Positions 40,434 to 49,943 are shown, counted from the stretch's first letter. The stretch is 64,000 bases of DNA from Gammaproteobacteria bacterium (GCA_029289235.1 JARFTZ010000039.1:57784-121783), one strand, 5' to 3'. Notes: generated by a model not told the origin, from the sequence alone. Program-made: numbers and translations.

Positions 40434-41468
40434 CTACGTCCGGAATCTCGCGATCCGCGACGTCGCCAGGTCGATCTTCTCGTTGGCGATGACACCCGGG
40501 AAGCCGTTCTCGACGAAGATGCGGCGCATGTCGTCGACCATCGTCTGGCCCATCCCGCGCAGCGAGACGACCGAATAGCCGCCGAGGTGCGGGGTGACGA
40601 TGACGTTCCGCGTTTTCAGCAGGACGTGGTCGGCGCCGATCGGCTCGCCTTCGACGACGTCCGTCGCGTAGCCGCCGATCTTGCCGGATTCCAGCGCGGC
40701 GATCAGGTCGGTCTGGTTGAAGAGTTCGCCGCGGCAGGTGTTGACCAGGAGCGTCCCGTCGTTCATCGCGGCAAGCTGTTTCGCGGTGAACATGCGCGCG
40801 GTTTCGCTGGTCAGCGGGCAGTGCAGCGAGATGATCGCGCTCTGCGCCAGCAGTTCGTCGAATTCGACCTTGGTGGCATTGCGGGCGGCGACTTCCTCGG
40901 CGCTCACGTACGGGTCGTAGGCAATCACGTTGGCCTGGAAACCGTGCTTGAGGATGCGCGCCACGGTCCCGCCGATCGCGCCGATGCCGACCAGCCCGAT
41001 CGTCGCCCCCTTGAAATCGACGCCCAGTGCGATCTTCGCGCGCTTGGCCCACTGCCCGGCCTTGACGATATCGCAGCCTTCGACGATGCGCCGCGCCGTG
41101 GCGTTCATCAGGCCGAGGGCCATCTGTGCCACCGATTCGCGCTCGACTTCCGGCCCGACCTTGGAGACGGCGATGCCGAGTTCGGCGCAGGTGTCGAGGT
41201 CGACGTTGTCGCAGCCGACGCCGTGGCGCGCGAGCAGTTGCAGCTTCGGCAGGCCGAGCAGCACGTCGCGCGTATAGACCGGCGTGACGCTGGCGATGAT
41301 GCCGTCGGCGTCGCGCAGCTTCTCGTGGAATACCGGGGCCGGCGCGTCGTTGGGGATGTCCACCCGGACCAGTTGCGCGAATTGTTCCAGACTGCGCAGG
41401 TGCTCGGGATAGGAGATGCCGAACGAGCTCGAATTGACGATGGCAATGATGCGTTTCGTGTCTGTCAT
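40434..41468 (-). CDS. D-2-hydroxyacid dehydrogenase family protein
   Basis: This 344-residue NAD-dependent dehydrogenase is of the phosphoglycerate/lactate dehydrogenase family. The NAD loop is GLVGIGAIGG near 155-164; the catalytic set is Arg in NTCRGELFN, a Glu near 274 and His in TPHLGGYS. The length suits a SerA-like or hydroxypyruvate reductase without the ACT domain. ATG 41468 starts MTDTKRIIAIVNSSS. It lies 44 bp after the FGGY kinase on the same strand, so the pair may act on one sugar-derived substrate, which is unknown. Confidence 0.85.
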   Translation of the reverse strand: MTDTKRIIAIVNSSSFGISYPEHLRSLEQFAQLVRVDIPNDAPAPVFHEKLRDADGIIASVTPVYTRDVLLGLPKLQLLARHGVGCDNVDLDTCAELGIAVSKVGPEVERESVAQMALGLMNATARRIVEGCDIVKAGQWAKRAKIALGVDFKGATIGLVGIGAIGGTVARILKHGFQANVIAYDPYVSAEEVAARNATKVEFDELLAQSAIISLHCPLTSETARMFTAKQLAAMNDGTLLVNTCRGELFNQTDLIAALESGKIGGYATDVVEGEPIGADHVLLKTRNVIVTPHLGGYSVVSLRGMGQTMVDDMRRIFVENGFPGVIANEKIDLATSRIARFRT

Positions 41469-41512
41469 GGGGTGCCTCTTGGAGTCGGTGGGGGCGTGGG
41501 GTTGTCCTGTGG

Positions 41513-43048
41513 TTACCAGCCTTCGCGCACCAGTGGCAGCGGCCGGGGAGCGTGTTTCGCCTTGAAGCGCTTGATCGGGCCGAGGCCGCGCCGCGCCAGC
41601 AGCGGTTCGCGCAACGAGTCGCGCACGCTGAAGTAGCGGTCGGCGATTTCCTCGTAGATGTGCACGTTCTTTTCGATCGGCTCGACGACATGTGCATCGC
41701 GCATGATGTCCCTCGATGCGGCGAGCAGATCGTCGCCCTCTCCGTGGCGGGCGAGGCTGGCGGCGCCGATGATGCCCATTTCCGGGTTCTGCGTGAGGCA
41801 GATCGGCAGGTTCAGCGTGTCGGCCATGATCTGCATCCAGGGCAGGTTGGCCGTGCCGCCGCCGCCGAGACGGAACTGCGTGGTCTCGTCGTCCGGGTCG
41901 AGGCGGCTCTTCACCAGCAGGTAGGAGAAGGCGACCCCTTCGAGGAACGAGCGCGCCAGATCGTCGCGCGTGCTCGCCACGCCGAGGCCAAAGACCATGC
42001 CGGTGCCGATGTTGCCGATCAGCTTGTCGCGCTCGCCGGTGAAGTAGGGGAAGGTCATGATTCCGTGCGAGCCGGGCACCGAGAGTTCCTTCTCGCGCAG
42101 GTAGTTGAGGTCGAGGCCGAGGATCGCCAGCAGCATGTTCGTGGCGATCGTGCAGTTGTTGATCCCGGAGCCGGTGAAGAAGCGCCCCGGGCGCAGCAGG
42201 CAGCTCTGGATCAGGCCGCCTTCCAGGTCTTCGATCGGCACGTCGGTCGGCTCGCGGAACATGCCCGAGGTGCCGAAGTTGCCGACGCCGATGCCAGGCT
42301 CGAAGCCCGTCATCGCGGCGGCGAGCGCGGCGCCGTCGTACAGGCCGGCGGAGATCGCCGTGCCTTCCCGCAGGCCCAGTTCGCGGCAGACCGCCGGCGC
42401 CAGCGGCACGCGGTCGGTGAAGCCGTTGAGCACGCGCGGGAACTGGCGGGGCTCGAAGCCGGTCGTCTCGATGGTGGCGGTGTCCCAATGGCCGTCGATG
42501 CCGAGGCAGCCGAGCGAGTTGGCCGTGCTGTAGTCGGTGAAGTACTCGCCGGTCAGCAAGTGCATCAGGTAGGCCTTCGAGTCGAGCACGTGCGCCGTGC
42601 GCTCGGCGATCTCGGGGTGCGTCGCGCGGATGTGGTGCAGGCGGTTGGCCGGGTACTGGAAGATCGGCGGGCAGCCGGTGCGCCGGTACATCGCGTCGAT
42701 GTCGCCGATCGCTTCCAGGAAGCGCGGGTGATGCGATTGCGCGGTGGTGTCGACGAAGGTCGAAATCTTGGTCAGCGGCGCCCCGTCCTTGTCGGCGAGC
42801 ACCAGACCGAACTGGTACGAGGTCAGCGAGAGCAGTTCGACGTCGGCGCCCCGGTCGCCGATCGCTTGCCGGCAAACCTCGAACAGCGCCGCGTGCAGCT
42901 TGTGCGGATCGTGTTCGGCGCGGCCGCTGGCGTCGCCCTCGATGTTCGTGCCGACGTTCCGGGCGTCGCCGCACAGTCGTCCGGCTTCGTCCACCAGCGC
43001 CGCCTTGATGTTCGTGGTCCCGACATCGATGGAAAGGATCAAGCCCAT
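41513..43048 (-). CDS. FGGY-family carbohydrate kinase
   Basis: This 511-residue sugar kinase has the N-terminal phosphate-binding SIDVGTTNIKAALVD (5-19), a central GISAGLYDG-like region near 243 and a C-terminal ATP-binding GGGGTANLPWMQIMAD near 405. The family includes xylulokinase and erythrulose-type kinases; the substrate is not predictable from sequence alone. It is first in a two-gene unit and diverges from the methylmalonyl-CoA decarboxylase operon. The split transketolase operon at 51598-53369 could use its product. Confidence 0.87.
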   Translation of the reverse strand: MGLILSIDVGTTNIKAALVDEAGRLCGDARNVGTNIEGDASGRAEHDPHKLHAALFEVCRQAIGDRGADVELLSLTSYQFGLVLADKDGAPLTKISTFVDTTAQSHHPRFLEAIGDIDAMYRRTGCPPIFQYPANRLHHIRATHPEIAERTAHVLDSKAYLMHLLTGEYFTDYSTANSLGCLGIDGHWDTATIETTGFEPRQFPRVLNGFTDRVPLAPAVCRELGLREGTAISAGLYDGAALAAAMTGFEPGIGVGNFGTSGMFREPTDVPIEDLEGGLIQSCLLRPGRFFTGSGINNCTIATNMLLAILGLDLNYLREKELSVPGSHGIMTFPYFTGERDKLIGNIGTGMVFGLGVASTRDDLARSFLEGVAFSYLLVKSRLDPDDETTQFRLGGGGTANLPWMQIMADTLNLPICLTQNPEMGIIGAASLARHGEGDDLLAASRDIMRDAHVVEPIEKNVHIYEEIADRYFSVRDSLREPLLARRGLGPIKRFKAKHAPRPLPLVREGW

Positions 43049-43440
43049 GGTATTCCCCCGACAACACGATGGTCTGCGTAATGTAATACGGGGAGCCGGA
43101 CTGGTTCATACCGAATAGGCATGGCCCCATGCGGGGCGAAGATGGGGTGGCGTGGTGGTTGACTGTATTGATGCGCAAATGAGCGTGAAGAACCGCATCG
43201 TGTTTTTTCCATGTGATCTTATGGCTGACGGGTAATTGCTGTGGAACTGTCATGAGTACTGCAAAAACTAGGCAGCCTTGATCCGGACAAAACATCGTTT
43301 TTTTCGATGAATGATGAAAAAAAGCGCATTGACCGCTTAAAGACGTGACAACCATAATTCCGCGGTTTTATTCAACACCTTCGGAATTCACCCGATTCCA
43401 ATACGACTCGCCGTTTTTATTATCAAGAAGGAGCAGCTTG
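43049..43440. other. Divergent intergenic region, FGGY kinase / methylmalonyl-CoA decarboxylase
   Basis: These 392 bp are clearly richer in A+T than the flanking genes, mainly 43180-43420, and should contain both divergent promoters. No sigma-54 element or obvious operator palindrome was found. No coding region was recognised; an in-frame extension of the decarboxylase gene up to 43345 lacks similarity. Confidence 0.5.
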
Positions 43441-45000
43441 ATGGGGACAGAAGGAAAAACACAGAAAAGCCTCGAAGTGCTACGCGAATTACGTGAGCGC
43501 GCCGTTCTTGGCGGGGGGCAGAAACGAATCGACCAGCAGCATGAACGAGGCAAGCTGACGGCACGCGAGCGCTTGGCCTTGTTGCTTGACGAAGGCTCGT
43601 TTCAGGAGTTTGGTGCGCTGGCGACGCACAAGTTGACTGCTTTCGGACTCGACAAGCAGCGTTTCCCGGGCGACGGCGTGGTTACCGGATTCGGCAAGAT
43701 CAACGGACGTCGCGTGGCCGTTTTTTCACAGGACTTCACCGTGATGGGCGGTTCGTTCTCGGAAGTTCAGTCGCAAAAGATTTGCCGCATCCAGGATATG
43801 GCGCTCGATGCCGGGATTCCGGTCATCGGTCTCGGCGACTCCGGCGGCGCACGCATTCAGGAAGGTGTCGGCAGTCTCGCCGCCTACGGTGAAGTGTTCG
43901 TGCGCAACGTACTCGCTTCCGGTGTCGTTCCGCAGATATCCCTGATCCTCGGCCCCTGCGCAGGTGGTGCCGTGTACTCTCCGGCCCTCACCGACTTCAT
44001 TATCATGGCCGGGCAAGGCTACATGTTCCTCACCGGCCCCGAAGTCATCAAGGCCGTCACGGGCGAACAGGTCTCCATCCAGGATCTGGGCGGTGCCGAA
44101 GTGCACACCGGCAAGAGCGGCGTGGCCCATCTCGATGCCGTTACCGAAGAGGAAGGCATCGCGCTGGTCAAGGCGTTGCTCGCCTACCTGCCGCAGAACA
44201 ACAATGAAGAACCGCCGCAGATCGTCTCGGAAGACCCCGTCGGGCGCATGGAAGAATCGCTCAACAGCCTGATTCCCGACGGCGACAACACCCCGTATGA
44301 CATTCGTGACGCCATCGAAGCCATTTTCGACCGCGACAGCTTCCTTGAAATACAGCCGAACTACGCCGCCAACGCCGTCATCGGCTTCGCGCGCCTGGAC
44401 GGCTTCTCCGTCGGCATCGTCGCCAACCAGCCCTGCTACATGTCCGGCGCGCTGAACATCGACGCCTCTGACAAGATCGCCCGTTTCATCCGCCTGTGCG
44501 ACGCGTTCAATGTGCCGATCGTCACCTTCATCGACTGCCCGGGCTTCCTGCCGGGCACAGGCCAGGAATACGGCGGCGTGATCCGCCACGGCGCCAAGAT
44601 CATCTACGCCTACTGCGAAGCTACCGTGCCGAAGATTTCCATCGTCACGAGGAAGGCCATGGGCGGCGCGTATGTCGCCATGAGTTCGCGGCAGATGCGC
44701 ACCGACGTCACCTTCGCCTGGCCGACGGGGCAGATCGCCGTGATGGGCGCCGAGGGCGCGGTCAACATCCTGTTCCGCGACGAGATCAAGCAAGCCGCCG
44801 ATCCCAAGTCACGCGAACAGGAGTTGCTGGCCGAATACCGCGAACGCTTCTTCAACCCCTACCGGGCGGCTGACGTCGGTCAGATAGACGAAGTCATCGA
44901 ACCGCGCGAAACCCGTCCGCGCCTTGCCCGCGCGCTCGAGATCCTGCGCACCAAGGTCCAGCAGAACCCGCCCAAAAAACACGGTCTCTGCCCGGTTTGA
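43441..45000 (+). CDS. mmdA: Methylmalonyl-CoA decarboxylase alpha subunit (carboxyltransferase)
   Basis: This 519-residue biotin-dependent carboxyltransferase is related to propionyl-CoA carboxylase beta. The CoA-ester and carboxybiotin sites show as GDSGGARIQEGVGSLA (about 136-151) and CPGFLPGTGQEYGG near 365-378. With the biotin carrier and the Na+-pump beta subunit behind it, it fits methylmalonyl-CoA decarboxylase, which makes propionyl-CoA while exporting Na+. Glutaconyl-CoA decarboxylase is less likely. ATG 43441 follows AAGGAGCAGCTTG. Confidence 0.9.
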   Translation: MGTEGKTQKSLEVLRELRERAVLGGGQKRIDQQHERGKLTARERLALLLDEGSFQEFGALATHKLTAFGLDKQRFPGDGVVTGFGKINGRRVAVFSQDFTVMGGSFSEVQSQKICRIQDMALDAGIPVIGLGDSGGARIQEGVGSLAAYGEVFVRNVLASGVVPQISLILGPCAGGAVYSPALTDFIIMAGQGYMFLTGPEVIKAVTGEQVSIQDLGGAEVHTGKSGVAHLDAVTEEEGIALVKALLAYLPQNNNEEPPQIVSEDPVGRMEESLNSLIPDGDNTPYDIRDAIEAIFDRDSFLEIQPNYAANAVIGFARLDGFSVGIVANQPCYMSGALNIDASDKIARFIRLCDAFNVPIVTFIDCPGFLPGTGQEYGGVIRHGAKIIYAYCEATVPKISIVTRKAMGGAYVAMSSRQMRTDVTFAWPTGQIAVMGAEGAVNILFRDEIKQAADPKSREQELLAEYRERFFNPYRAADVGQIDEVIEPRETRPRLARALEILRTKVQQNPPKKHGLCPV

Positions 45001-45059
45001 TGTCATGTTCCGGAGAGCGATATGAACAGCAATCGATACATCACTGACGCGAGGTTTCA

Positions 45060-45464
45060 ATGGACAACATAGGCTGGGGCTTACAGATGACGGTGCTTGG
45101 CATGGGGCTGGTCTTTGCCCTGCTGGCCCTGCTCTGGTTGCTGCTCACGCTGGTGCTGAAGCTGGACAAGGAACCGGAGGTGGAAGTGACCGCGCAGGAA
45201 GCGACCGTCGAGGCCGAGCGCATCGCCGCAATCGCCGATGCCGCCGTCGGGGCGCAAACCCCCGAACCACCGACGGTTAAAGGCATGCCGGCCGACTTGG
45301 TGGCGGCGATCCTCGTCGCCACCCACAGACACCGTCAAACCATGCGGCGCCAGGCAGCGCCGCTCGTGCGCAGCGTCTGGCCCGGGAGCCAGCTGTTCGC
45401 CAGCCGCTGGCTGGCGACGGGGCGTGCGCGGCAAAACAACAACTGGCAGCCGAGAGGAAGATAG
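45060..45464 (+). CDS. mmdD: Decarboxylase delta/OadG-type membrane subunit
   Basis: This 134-residue small subunit has one N-terminal membrane helix (about 8-33: MTVLGMGLVFALLALLWLLL) and a charged cytoplasmic tail, the OadG/MmdD plan. MmdD tethers the carboxyltransferase to the membrane beta subunit. The tail includes PADLVAAILVATHRHRQ, shared with larger OadG proteins. It lies 60 bp after mmdA. Confidence 0.85.
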   Translation: MDNIGWGLQMTVLGMGLVFALLALLWLLLTLVLKLDKEPEVEVTAQEATVEAERIAAIADAAVGAQTPEPPTVKGMPADLVAAILVATHRHRQTMRRQAAPLVRSVWPGSQLFASRWLATGRARQNNNWQPRGR

Positions 45465-45466
45465 GA

Positions 45467-45961
45467 ATGCGACGCTACACCTTGAATATCAGTGACCGCG
45501 AGTTCGTCGTCGACGTGCAGGAAATCGACGCCGATAATTTTGAAGTTGTCGTCGGAGGCGAAACCTATCAGGTCAGCCTGAGCAATGACGAAAACCTCTC
45601 CGGAGCAGTCATCACGCCTGGCCTGGCGCCGAGCGCCACAGCATCGGCCGCTGCTCAGGCACACAAGATGGCCGCTCCGCGTCCCGCAGCGCCCGCGGCC
45701 GCAGCCTCCGCCCCGGCGGCAAGAAAACCCGCCGGCGGCGGCAAGGGCGCCCAGACCGCCCCGATGCCGGGCGTCGTCATCGAAGTCAACGTCAAGGCGG
45801 GCGACGTCGTCACCCGCGGCCAGCAAGTGGCCGTCCTCGACGCGATGAAGATGCACAACGTGATTGGCGCCGCACAGGCCGGCACCGTCGCCGAAGTCTA
45901 TGTGGACGCCGGACAGTCCGTGGATCATGGCACCCCTCTCCTCAAGTTCAAGGAGGAATAA
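45467..45961 (+). CDS. mmdC: Biotin carrier subunit of the decarboxylase
   Basis: This 164-residue biotin carrier protein has a ~40-residue N-terminal domain, an Ala/Pro-rich flexible hinge (about 55-95) and a C-terminal biotinyl domain with Lys128 in DAMKMHN. It shuttles the carboxyl group from MmdA to the Na+-pumping MmdB. It starts 3 bp after mmdD and is followed 4 bp later by mmdB. Confidence 0.93.
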   Translation: MRRYTLNISDREFVVDVQEIDADNFEVVVGGETYQVSLSNDENLSGAVITPGLAPSATASAAAQAHKMAAPRPAAPAAAASAPAARKPAGGGKGAQTAPMPGVVIEVNVKAGDVVTRGQQVAVLDAMKMHNVIGAAQAGTVAEVYVDAGQSVDHGTPLLKFKEE

Positions 45962-45964
45962 GCC

Positions 45965-47092
45965 ATGATCGATCAAGAAACGATCGGCCTCTTGATGAAA
46001 GGCGTGAACGCCGTTAGCTGGCAATCGCTGGTGATGATTGGCGTCTCATTTGTCCTTTTCTATCTCGCTATCGCCAAGGACTATGAGCCGCTGCTGCTCC
46101 TGCCGATTGGTGCCGGCTGTCTGCTCGCCAACCTGCCGCTTTCGCCGCTGGTAGCCGACGACGGCATGCTGCAGTCGCTCTATAACATGGGGGTCGGCAA
46201 CGAGATGTTCCCGCTGCTGATCTTCATCGGTATCGGAGCGTTGACCGATTTCGGGCCGTTGCTGGAGAACCCGAAGTTCGTGCTGCTTGGCGCGGCCGGC
46301 CAGTTCGGCATCTTCCTGACCCTGCTGCTGGCGCTCCTGCTCGGCTTCACGCAGAACGAGGCGGCGTCGATCGGCATCATCGGCGCGATCGACGGACCGA
46401 CCTCCATCTACGTGTCGGGCATCCTCGCCCCGCACATGCTCGGGCCCATCACGGTCGCGGCGTACAGCTACATGTCGCTGGTGCCGATCATCCTGCCGCC
46501 GGTCATCCGTTTCCTGACCACCAAGGAGGAGCGCCTGATCCGCATGCCGTACAGCTCGCGCAAGATCAGCCGGCGCACGCGCATCATCTTTCCGATCGTG
46601 GTCATCGCCATGGTGGGAACGCTGGTGCCTTTCGCCACGCCCTTGATTGGAATGCTGATGCTCGGCAACCTGATGAAGGAATCCGGCGTTGTCGAACGGC
46701 TGACCAAGGCCTCGTCTAACGAAATCGCCAACGCCGTGACGCTCTTTCTCGGTCTGGCGATCGGCTCGACGATGGTCGGGGAGGATTTTCTGAAGTCGAG
46801 CACGCTGTTCATCCTGATTCTCGGGCTGCTTGCGTTCGCCCTGGATGGCTGCGCGGGGGTTATCTTCGCCAAAATCCTGAACTGGATTTCCGGGGGCAAG
46901 GTCAATCCGATTATTGGCGCGGCGGGCATCAGCGCCTTCCCGATGGCCGCCCGCGTCTGCCAGCGCGTCGCGCAGGAGGAGGACTTCGAGAATTTCCTGC
47001 TCATGCACGCGATGGGCGCCAATGCGGCCGGCCAGGTGGCTTCGGTCGTTGCCGGGGGTGTGCTCCTTGCGTTGATGGGGGCCGGTGGCTGA
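45965..47092 (+). CDS. mmdB: Na+-pumping decarboxylase beta subunit
   Basis: This 375-residue integral membrane protein couples carboxybiotin decarboxylation to Na+ export. It shows the family sequences GIGALTDFGPLLENP (near 90-104), GAIDGPTSIYVSG (near 140-152; contains the essential Asp) and NPIIGAAGISAFPMAARV near 318-335. It is the OadB/MmdB/GcdB family and last in the operon, followed by a strong terminator. Confidence 0.94.
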   Translation: MIDQETIGLLMKGVNAVSWQSLVMIGVSFVLFYLAIAKDYEPLLLLPIGAGCLLANLPLSPLVADDGMLQSLYNMGVGNEMFPLLIFIGIGALTDFGPLLENPKFVLLGAAGQFGIFLTLLLALLLGFTQNEAASIGIIGAIDGPTSIYVSGILAPHMLGPITVAAYSYMSLVPIILPPVIRFLTTKEERLIRMPYSSRKISRRTRIIFPIVVIAMVGTLVPFATPLIGMLMLGNLMKESGVVERLTKASSNEIANAVTLFLGLAIGSTMVGEDFLKSSTLFILILGLLAFALDGCAGVIFAKILNWISGGKVNPIIGAAGISAFPMAARVCQRVAQEEDFENFLLMHAMGANAAGQVASVVAGGVLLALMGAGG

Positions 47093-47116
47093 GTTACGCC
47101 GCGTGTCCTTCAACAT

Positions 47117-47150
47117 ACAAAGGGGAGCATTGCGCTCCCCTTTGTTTAAA
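47117..47150. terminator. Bidirectional Rho-independent terminator (mmdB / glyoxalase)
   Basis: A perfect 12-bp stem (ACAAAGGGGAGC with GCTCCCCTTTGT) and a 5-base loop, flanked by a T-rich run on one side and A-rich on the other. It lies between convergent genes and can serve both. Confidence 0.9.
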
Positions 47151-47166
47151 GTGGCTTCTTTACGCC

Positions 47167-47550
47167 TTACACCTTTTGTATCAGTTCGATCTTGTAGCCG
47201 TCGGGGTCCTCGACGAAGGCGATGACCGTCGTGCCGTGCTTCATCGGGCCGGCTTCGCGGGTGACCTTGCCGCCGCGGGCCTTGATTTCGGCACAGGCGG
47301 CGTAGGCGTCGTCCACCGCCAGCGCGACATGGCCGAAGCCGTTGCCCAGTTCGTACGACGTCGTGTCCCAGTTGTGCGTGAGTTCGAGCACGGCGCCTTC
47401 GCTTTCCTCGTTGTAGCCGACGAAGGCCAGGGTGAAGCGACCGTCCGGGTAATCCTGCTTGCGCAACAGGCGCATGCCGAGGACTTCCGTGTAGAAGGCC
47501 AGCGAGCGTTCGAGGTTGCCGACGCGGATCATGGTGTGGAGGATTCTCAT
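47167..47550 (-). CDS. gloA: Lactoylglutathione lyase (glyoxalase I)
   Basis: This 127-residue glyoxalase I converts the methylglyoxal-glutathione hemithioacetal to S-lactoylglutathione. Metal ligands fit His5 (RILHTMIRV), Glu in AVLELTHNW, His in GFGHVALAV and Glu in KIELIQ. The length is typical (about 130). It is monocistronic and convergent with the decarboxylase operon. Confidence 0.95.
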   Translation of the reverse strand: MRILHTMIRVGNLERSLAFYTEVLGMRLLRKQDYPDGRFTLAFVGYNEESEGAVLELTHNWDTTSYELGNGFGHVALAVDDAYAACAEIKARGGKVTREAGPMKHGTTVIAFVEDPDGYKIELIQKV

Positions 47551-47628
47551 GGGGGTTCCTTTTGAAAACGTTGCGGAAAAACGGCAGCCATTTTACCTCC
47601 CGCCTGTTTCGAGTAGGATTCGCCTCCC

Positions 47629-48666
47629 ATGCGAATCGATCAACTGCGTCAACGACTGCGCGAATTCGGCGCGAAGTCCTGCCATGAGCAGCGGGTGTTG
47701 CGCGCCTGGCTGCAGGCGCAGCCGCTCGACGCCGGCGCGCGCCGGCAGCAGTCGGCCGACTTCCTGCCGCTGGCGTTGCGCGAGGCGCTGCCACGACTCG
47801 CCGACGAACTCGCCGGCCTCGCCCGCGCACGTTCCGAACACCCCGGCCGGGACGGTTCGGCGCGCCTGCTCGTCGAACTGGCCGACGGGCAGACGGTGGA
47901 GAGCGTGCTGTTGCCGCGCGACGGCGTTTGCGTGTCCACACAGGTCGGTTGCGCGGTTGGCTGCCGGTTCTGCATGACTGGGCAGGGCGGTTTGCTGCGC
48001 CACCTAGGCGGCGCCGAGATCGTCGCCCAGGTGGTGCTGGCCCGGCGTGCGCGGCCGGTGAAGAAGGTCGTGTTCATGGGCATGGGCGAGCCGGCGCACA
48101 ACCTCGACAACGTGCTCGACGCCATCGATCTGCTCGGGCTGGAAGGCGGCATCGGGCACAAGAATCTGGTGTTCTCCACGGTCGGCGATCCGCGCGTGTT
48201 CGAGCGTTTGCCGGAGGGTCGGGTGAAGCCGGCGATGGCGTTGTCACTGCACACCACCGACCCGGGGCTGCGCGCGCAGCTGCTGCCGAAGGCGCCGCGC
48301 ATCGCGCCGGAGACGCTGGTCGAAGAAGGCGAACGTTATGCCCGGGCAACGGGTTATCCGATCCAGTACCAATGGACGCTGCTCGACGGAGTCAATGATT
48401 CCGATGCGGAGATCGACCGTCTGATCGAGCTGCTGGCCGGCAAGTACGCAATGATGAATTTCATCCCGTTCAACGCCGTTGAGGGCGCGGGCTTCAAACG
48501 CCCGTCCTGGGAGAAGGCCGTGAGCCTGACGCAGCGGCTGCGCCAGTACGGCATCATCGCCTGCCTGCGTGATTCCGCCGGGCAGGACATCGACGGCGGC
48601 TGCGGGCAGTTGCGCGCCCGCAGCCTGGGTGTTCCGGTCAGCTCAGCCAGCGCATCGGCACGGTGA
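47629..48666 (+). CDS. RlmN/Cfr-family radical SAM RNA methyltransferase
   Basis: This 345-residue protein has the radical SAM cluster Cys108-x3-Cys112-x2-Cys115 and the two redox cysteines of RlmN at Cys101 (GVCVSTQ) and Cys325 (DIDGGCGQL), so it should methylate an adenosine, probably 23S rRNA A2503. It is shorter than classic RlmN (about 370) with a divergent N-terminus, so it may be a paralogue with another RNA target. It has a weak ribosome-binding site. The 3' end overlaps the convergent dctM gene by 29 bp. Confidence 0.85.
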   Translation: MRIDQLRQRLREFGAKSCHEQRVLRAWLQAQPLDAGARRQQSADFLPLALREALPRLADELAGLARARSEHPGRDGSARLLVELADGQTVESVLLPRDGVCVSTQVGCAVGCRFCMTGQGGLLRHLGGAEIVAQVVLARRARPVKKVVFMGMGEPAHNLDNVLDAIDLLGLEGGIGHKNLVFSTVGDPRVFERLPEGRVKPAMALSLHTTDPGLRAQLLPKAPRIAPETLVEEGERYARATGYPIQYQWTLLDGVNDSDAEIDRLIELLAGKYAMMNFIPFNAVEGAGFKRPSWEKAVSLTQRLRQYGIIACLRDSAGQDIDGGCGQLRARSLGVPVSSASASAR

Positions 48667-49915
48667 CCAGCGACGGGAAGAGCACCAGCAGGAACAGCAT
48701 TACCGTCTCGGCGATCAGGAAGGGCCAGACGCCCTTGATCACGTTGCCCAGCCCGGCCTTCGAGACACCTGCGACCACGTTCAGCACCGTGCCCACCGGC
48801 GGAGTCAGCATGCCGATCGAGACGTTCATGATGAACAGCACGCCGAAGTAGATCGGGTCGATCCCCGCCTGCTTGACCACCGGCACCAGGATCGGGCCGA
48901 GGATGAGCACGGTCGGGATCAGGTCGAGCGAGGTGCCGATCAGAAGCACGAGGATCATGATGATGAACATCAGCAGCGTCGGGCTTTCCATGAACGGTCT
49001 GAGCAGGACGATCATCTGTGCCGGGATGTCGGCGACGGTGATCAGCCAGGCCGAGACCATCGCGCATGCCACGAGGAACATGATCGTGCTCGATGTCTTC
49101 AGCGAGCTGAGCAGCAGTTCCGGCAAATTCTTCAGCGACAGCGAGCGGTAAATGAACAGGCTGACCGCGAGGGCATAGAAGACGGCGACGACCGCCGCCT
49201 CGGTCGGGGTGAATACGCCGAACTTCATGCCGCCGATGATCACCACCGGCAGGACGAGCGCCCAGACGCCGTCGCGCAGGGCGCGGCCGAGGCGCGCCGC
49301 GTCGAACTTGAGCACGTCGGTCGGCGCTTCCTTGCGGGCGACCAGCCACCAGGTGAAGGTCAGCGACGACGCCCAGAGCAGGCCCGGAACGATACCGGCC
49401 ATGAACAGCTTGGTGATCGACAGCTGGGTGGTGACGCCGAAGACGACGAAGGCGATCGACGGCGGGATGATCGGCGCGATGATGCCCGCCGAGGCGATCA
49501 AGCCGGCCGAGCGCGGCACGTTGTAGCCGGCCGAGCGCATCATCGGGATCAGCAGCGCGGCGACGGCCGCGGAGTCGGCGACCGCCGAGCCGGAAATGCT
49601 GGCGACGATCGTCGCGGCGATGATGGCCACGTAGCCGAGGCCGCCGCGCACGTGTCCGGCGATCGATTGCGCCACCTCGACGATGCGCCTGGACATGCCG
49701 CCGGCGTTCATCAGTTCGCCTGCGAGCATGAAGAAGGGAACGGCCATCAGCGGGTAGCTGTTGGCGCCTTCCATCAGGTTCTGCGCGATGATCTGCGTCT
49801 CGAAGTTGTTCATCTGGATCATCAGCGCCACGCTGCAGATCAGCAGGGTGAACGCGATGGGCGTGCCGAGCGCCATGACGCCGAGCAGGACGGCGAGAAA
49901 GGTTGCGATGGTCAT
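48638..49915 (-). CDS. TRAP transporter large permease (DctM family)
   Basis: This 425-residue membrane protein has about 12 helices of the DctM/ion-transporter superfamily (GSAVADSAAVAALLIPMM near 107-124; SGIIAPIIPPSI-like loop). It is the transport channel of a Na+-dependent TRAP system and works with DctQ and DctP of the same operon. It is the last gene of the operon dctP-ADH-racemase-tktN-tktC-garR-like-dctQ-dctM. The substrate is unknown. Confidence 0.94.
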   Translation of the reverse strand: MTIATFLAVLLGVMALGTPIAFTLLICSVALMIQMNNFETQIIAQNLMEGANSYPLMAVPFFMLAGELMNAGGMSRRIVEVAQSIAGHVRGGLGYVAIIAATIVASISGSAVADSAAVAALLIPMMRSAGYNVPRSAGLIASAGIIAPIIPPSIAFVVFGVTTQLSITKLFMAGIVPGLLWASSLTFTWWLVARKEAPTDVLKFDAARLGRALRDGVWALVLPVVIIGGMKFGVFTPTEAAVVAVFYALAVSLFIYRSLSLKNLPELLLSSLKTSSTIMFLVACAMVSAWLITVADIPAQMIVLLRPFMESPTLLMFIIMILVLLIGTSLDLIPTVLILGPILVPVVKQAGIDPIYFGVLFIMNVSIGMLTPPVGTVLNVVAGVSKAGLGNVIKGVWPFLIAETVMLFLLVLFPSLVTVPMRWLS

Positions 49916-49943
49916 TGTTTTGTCTCCTGTCCGTTCAGTCGCT

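Noticed and set aside
41469..43355. Upstream continuation of the hydroxyacid dehydrogenase frame through the FGGY kinase gene
   Set aside because: The extension is antisense-like low-complexity sequence in another frame of the kinase; the real start is MTDTKR at 41468.
45060..45464. Treating the 134-residue gene as a spurious frame because of its short, variable sequence
   Set aside because: Its membrane helix plus charged tail and its place between mmdA and mmdC fit the delta subunit, so it was kept as a gene.
43441..47092. Oxaloacetate decarboxylase operon
   Set aside because: The first subunit is a propionyl-CoA-carboxylase-beta-type carboxyltransferase, not the OadA type, and biotin carrier is a separate small gene.
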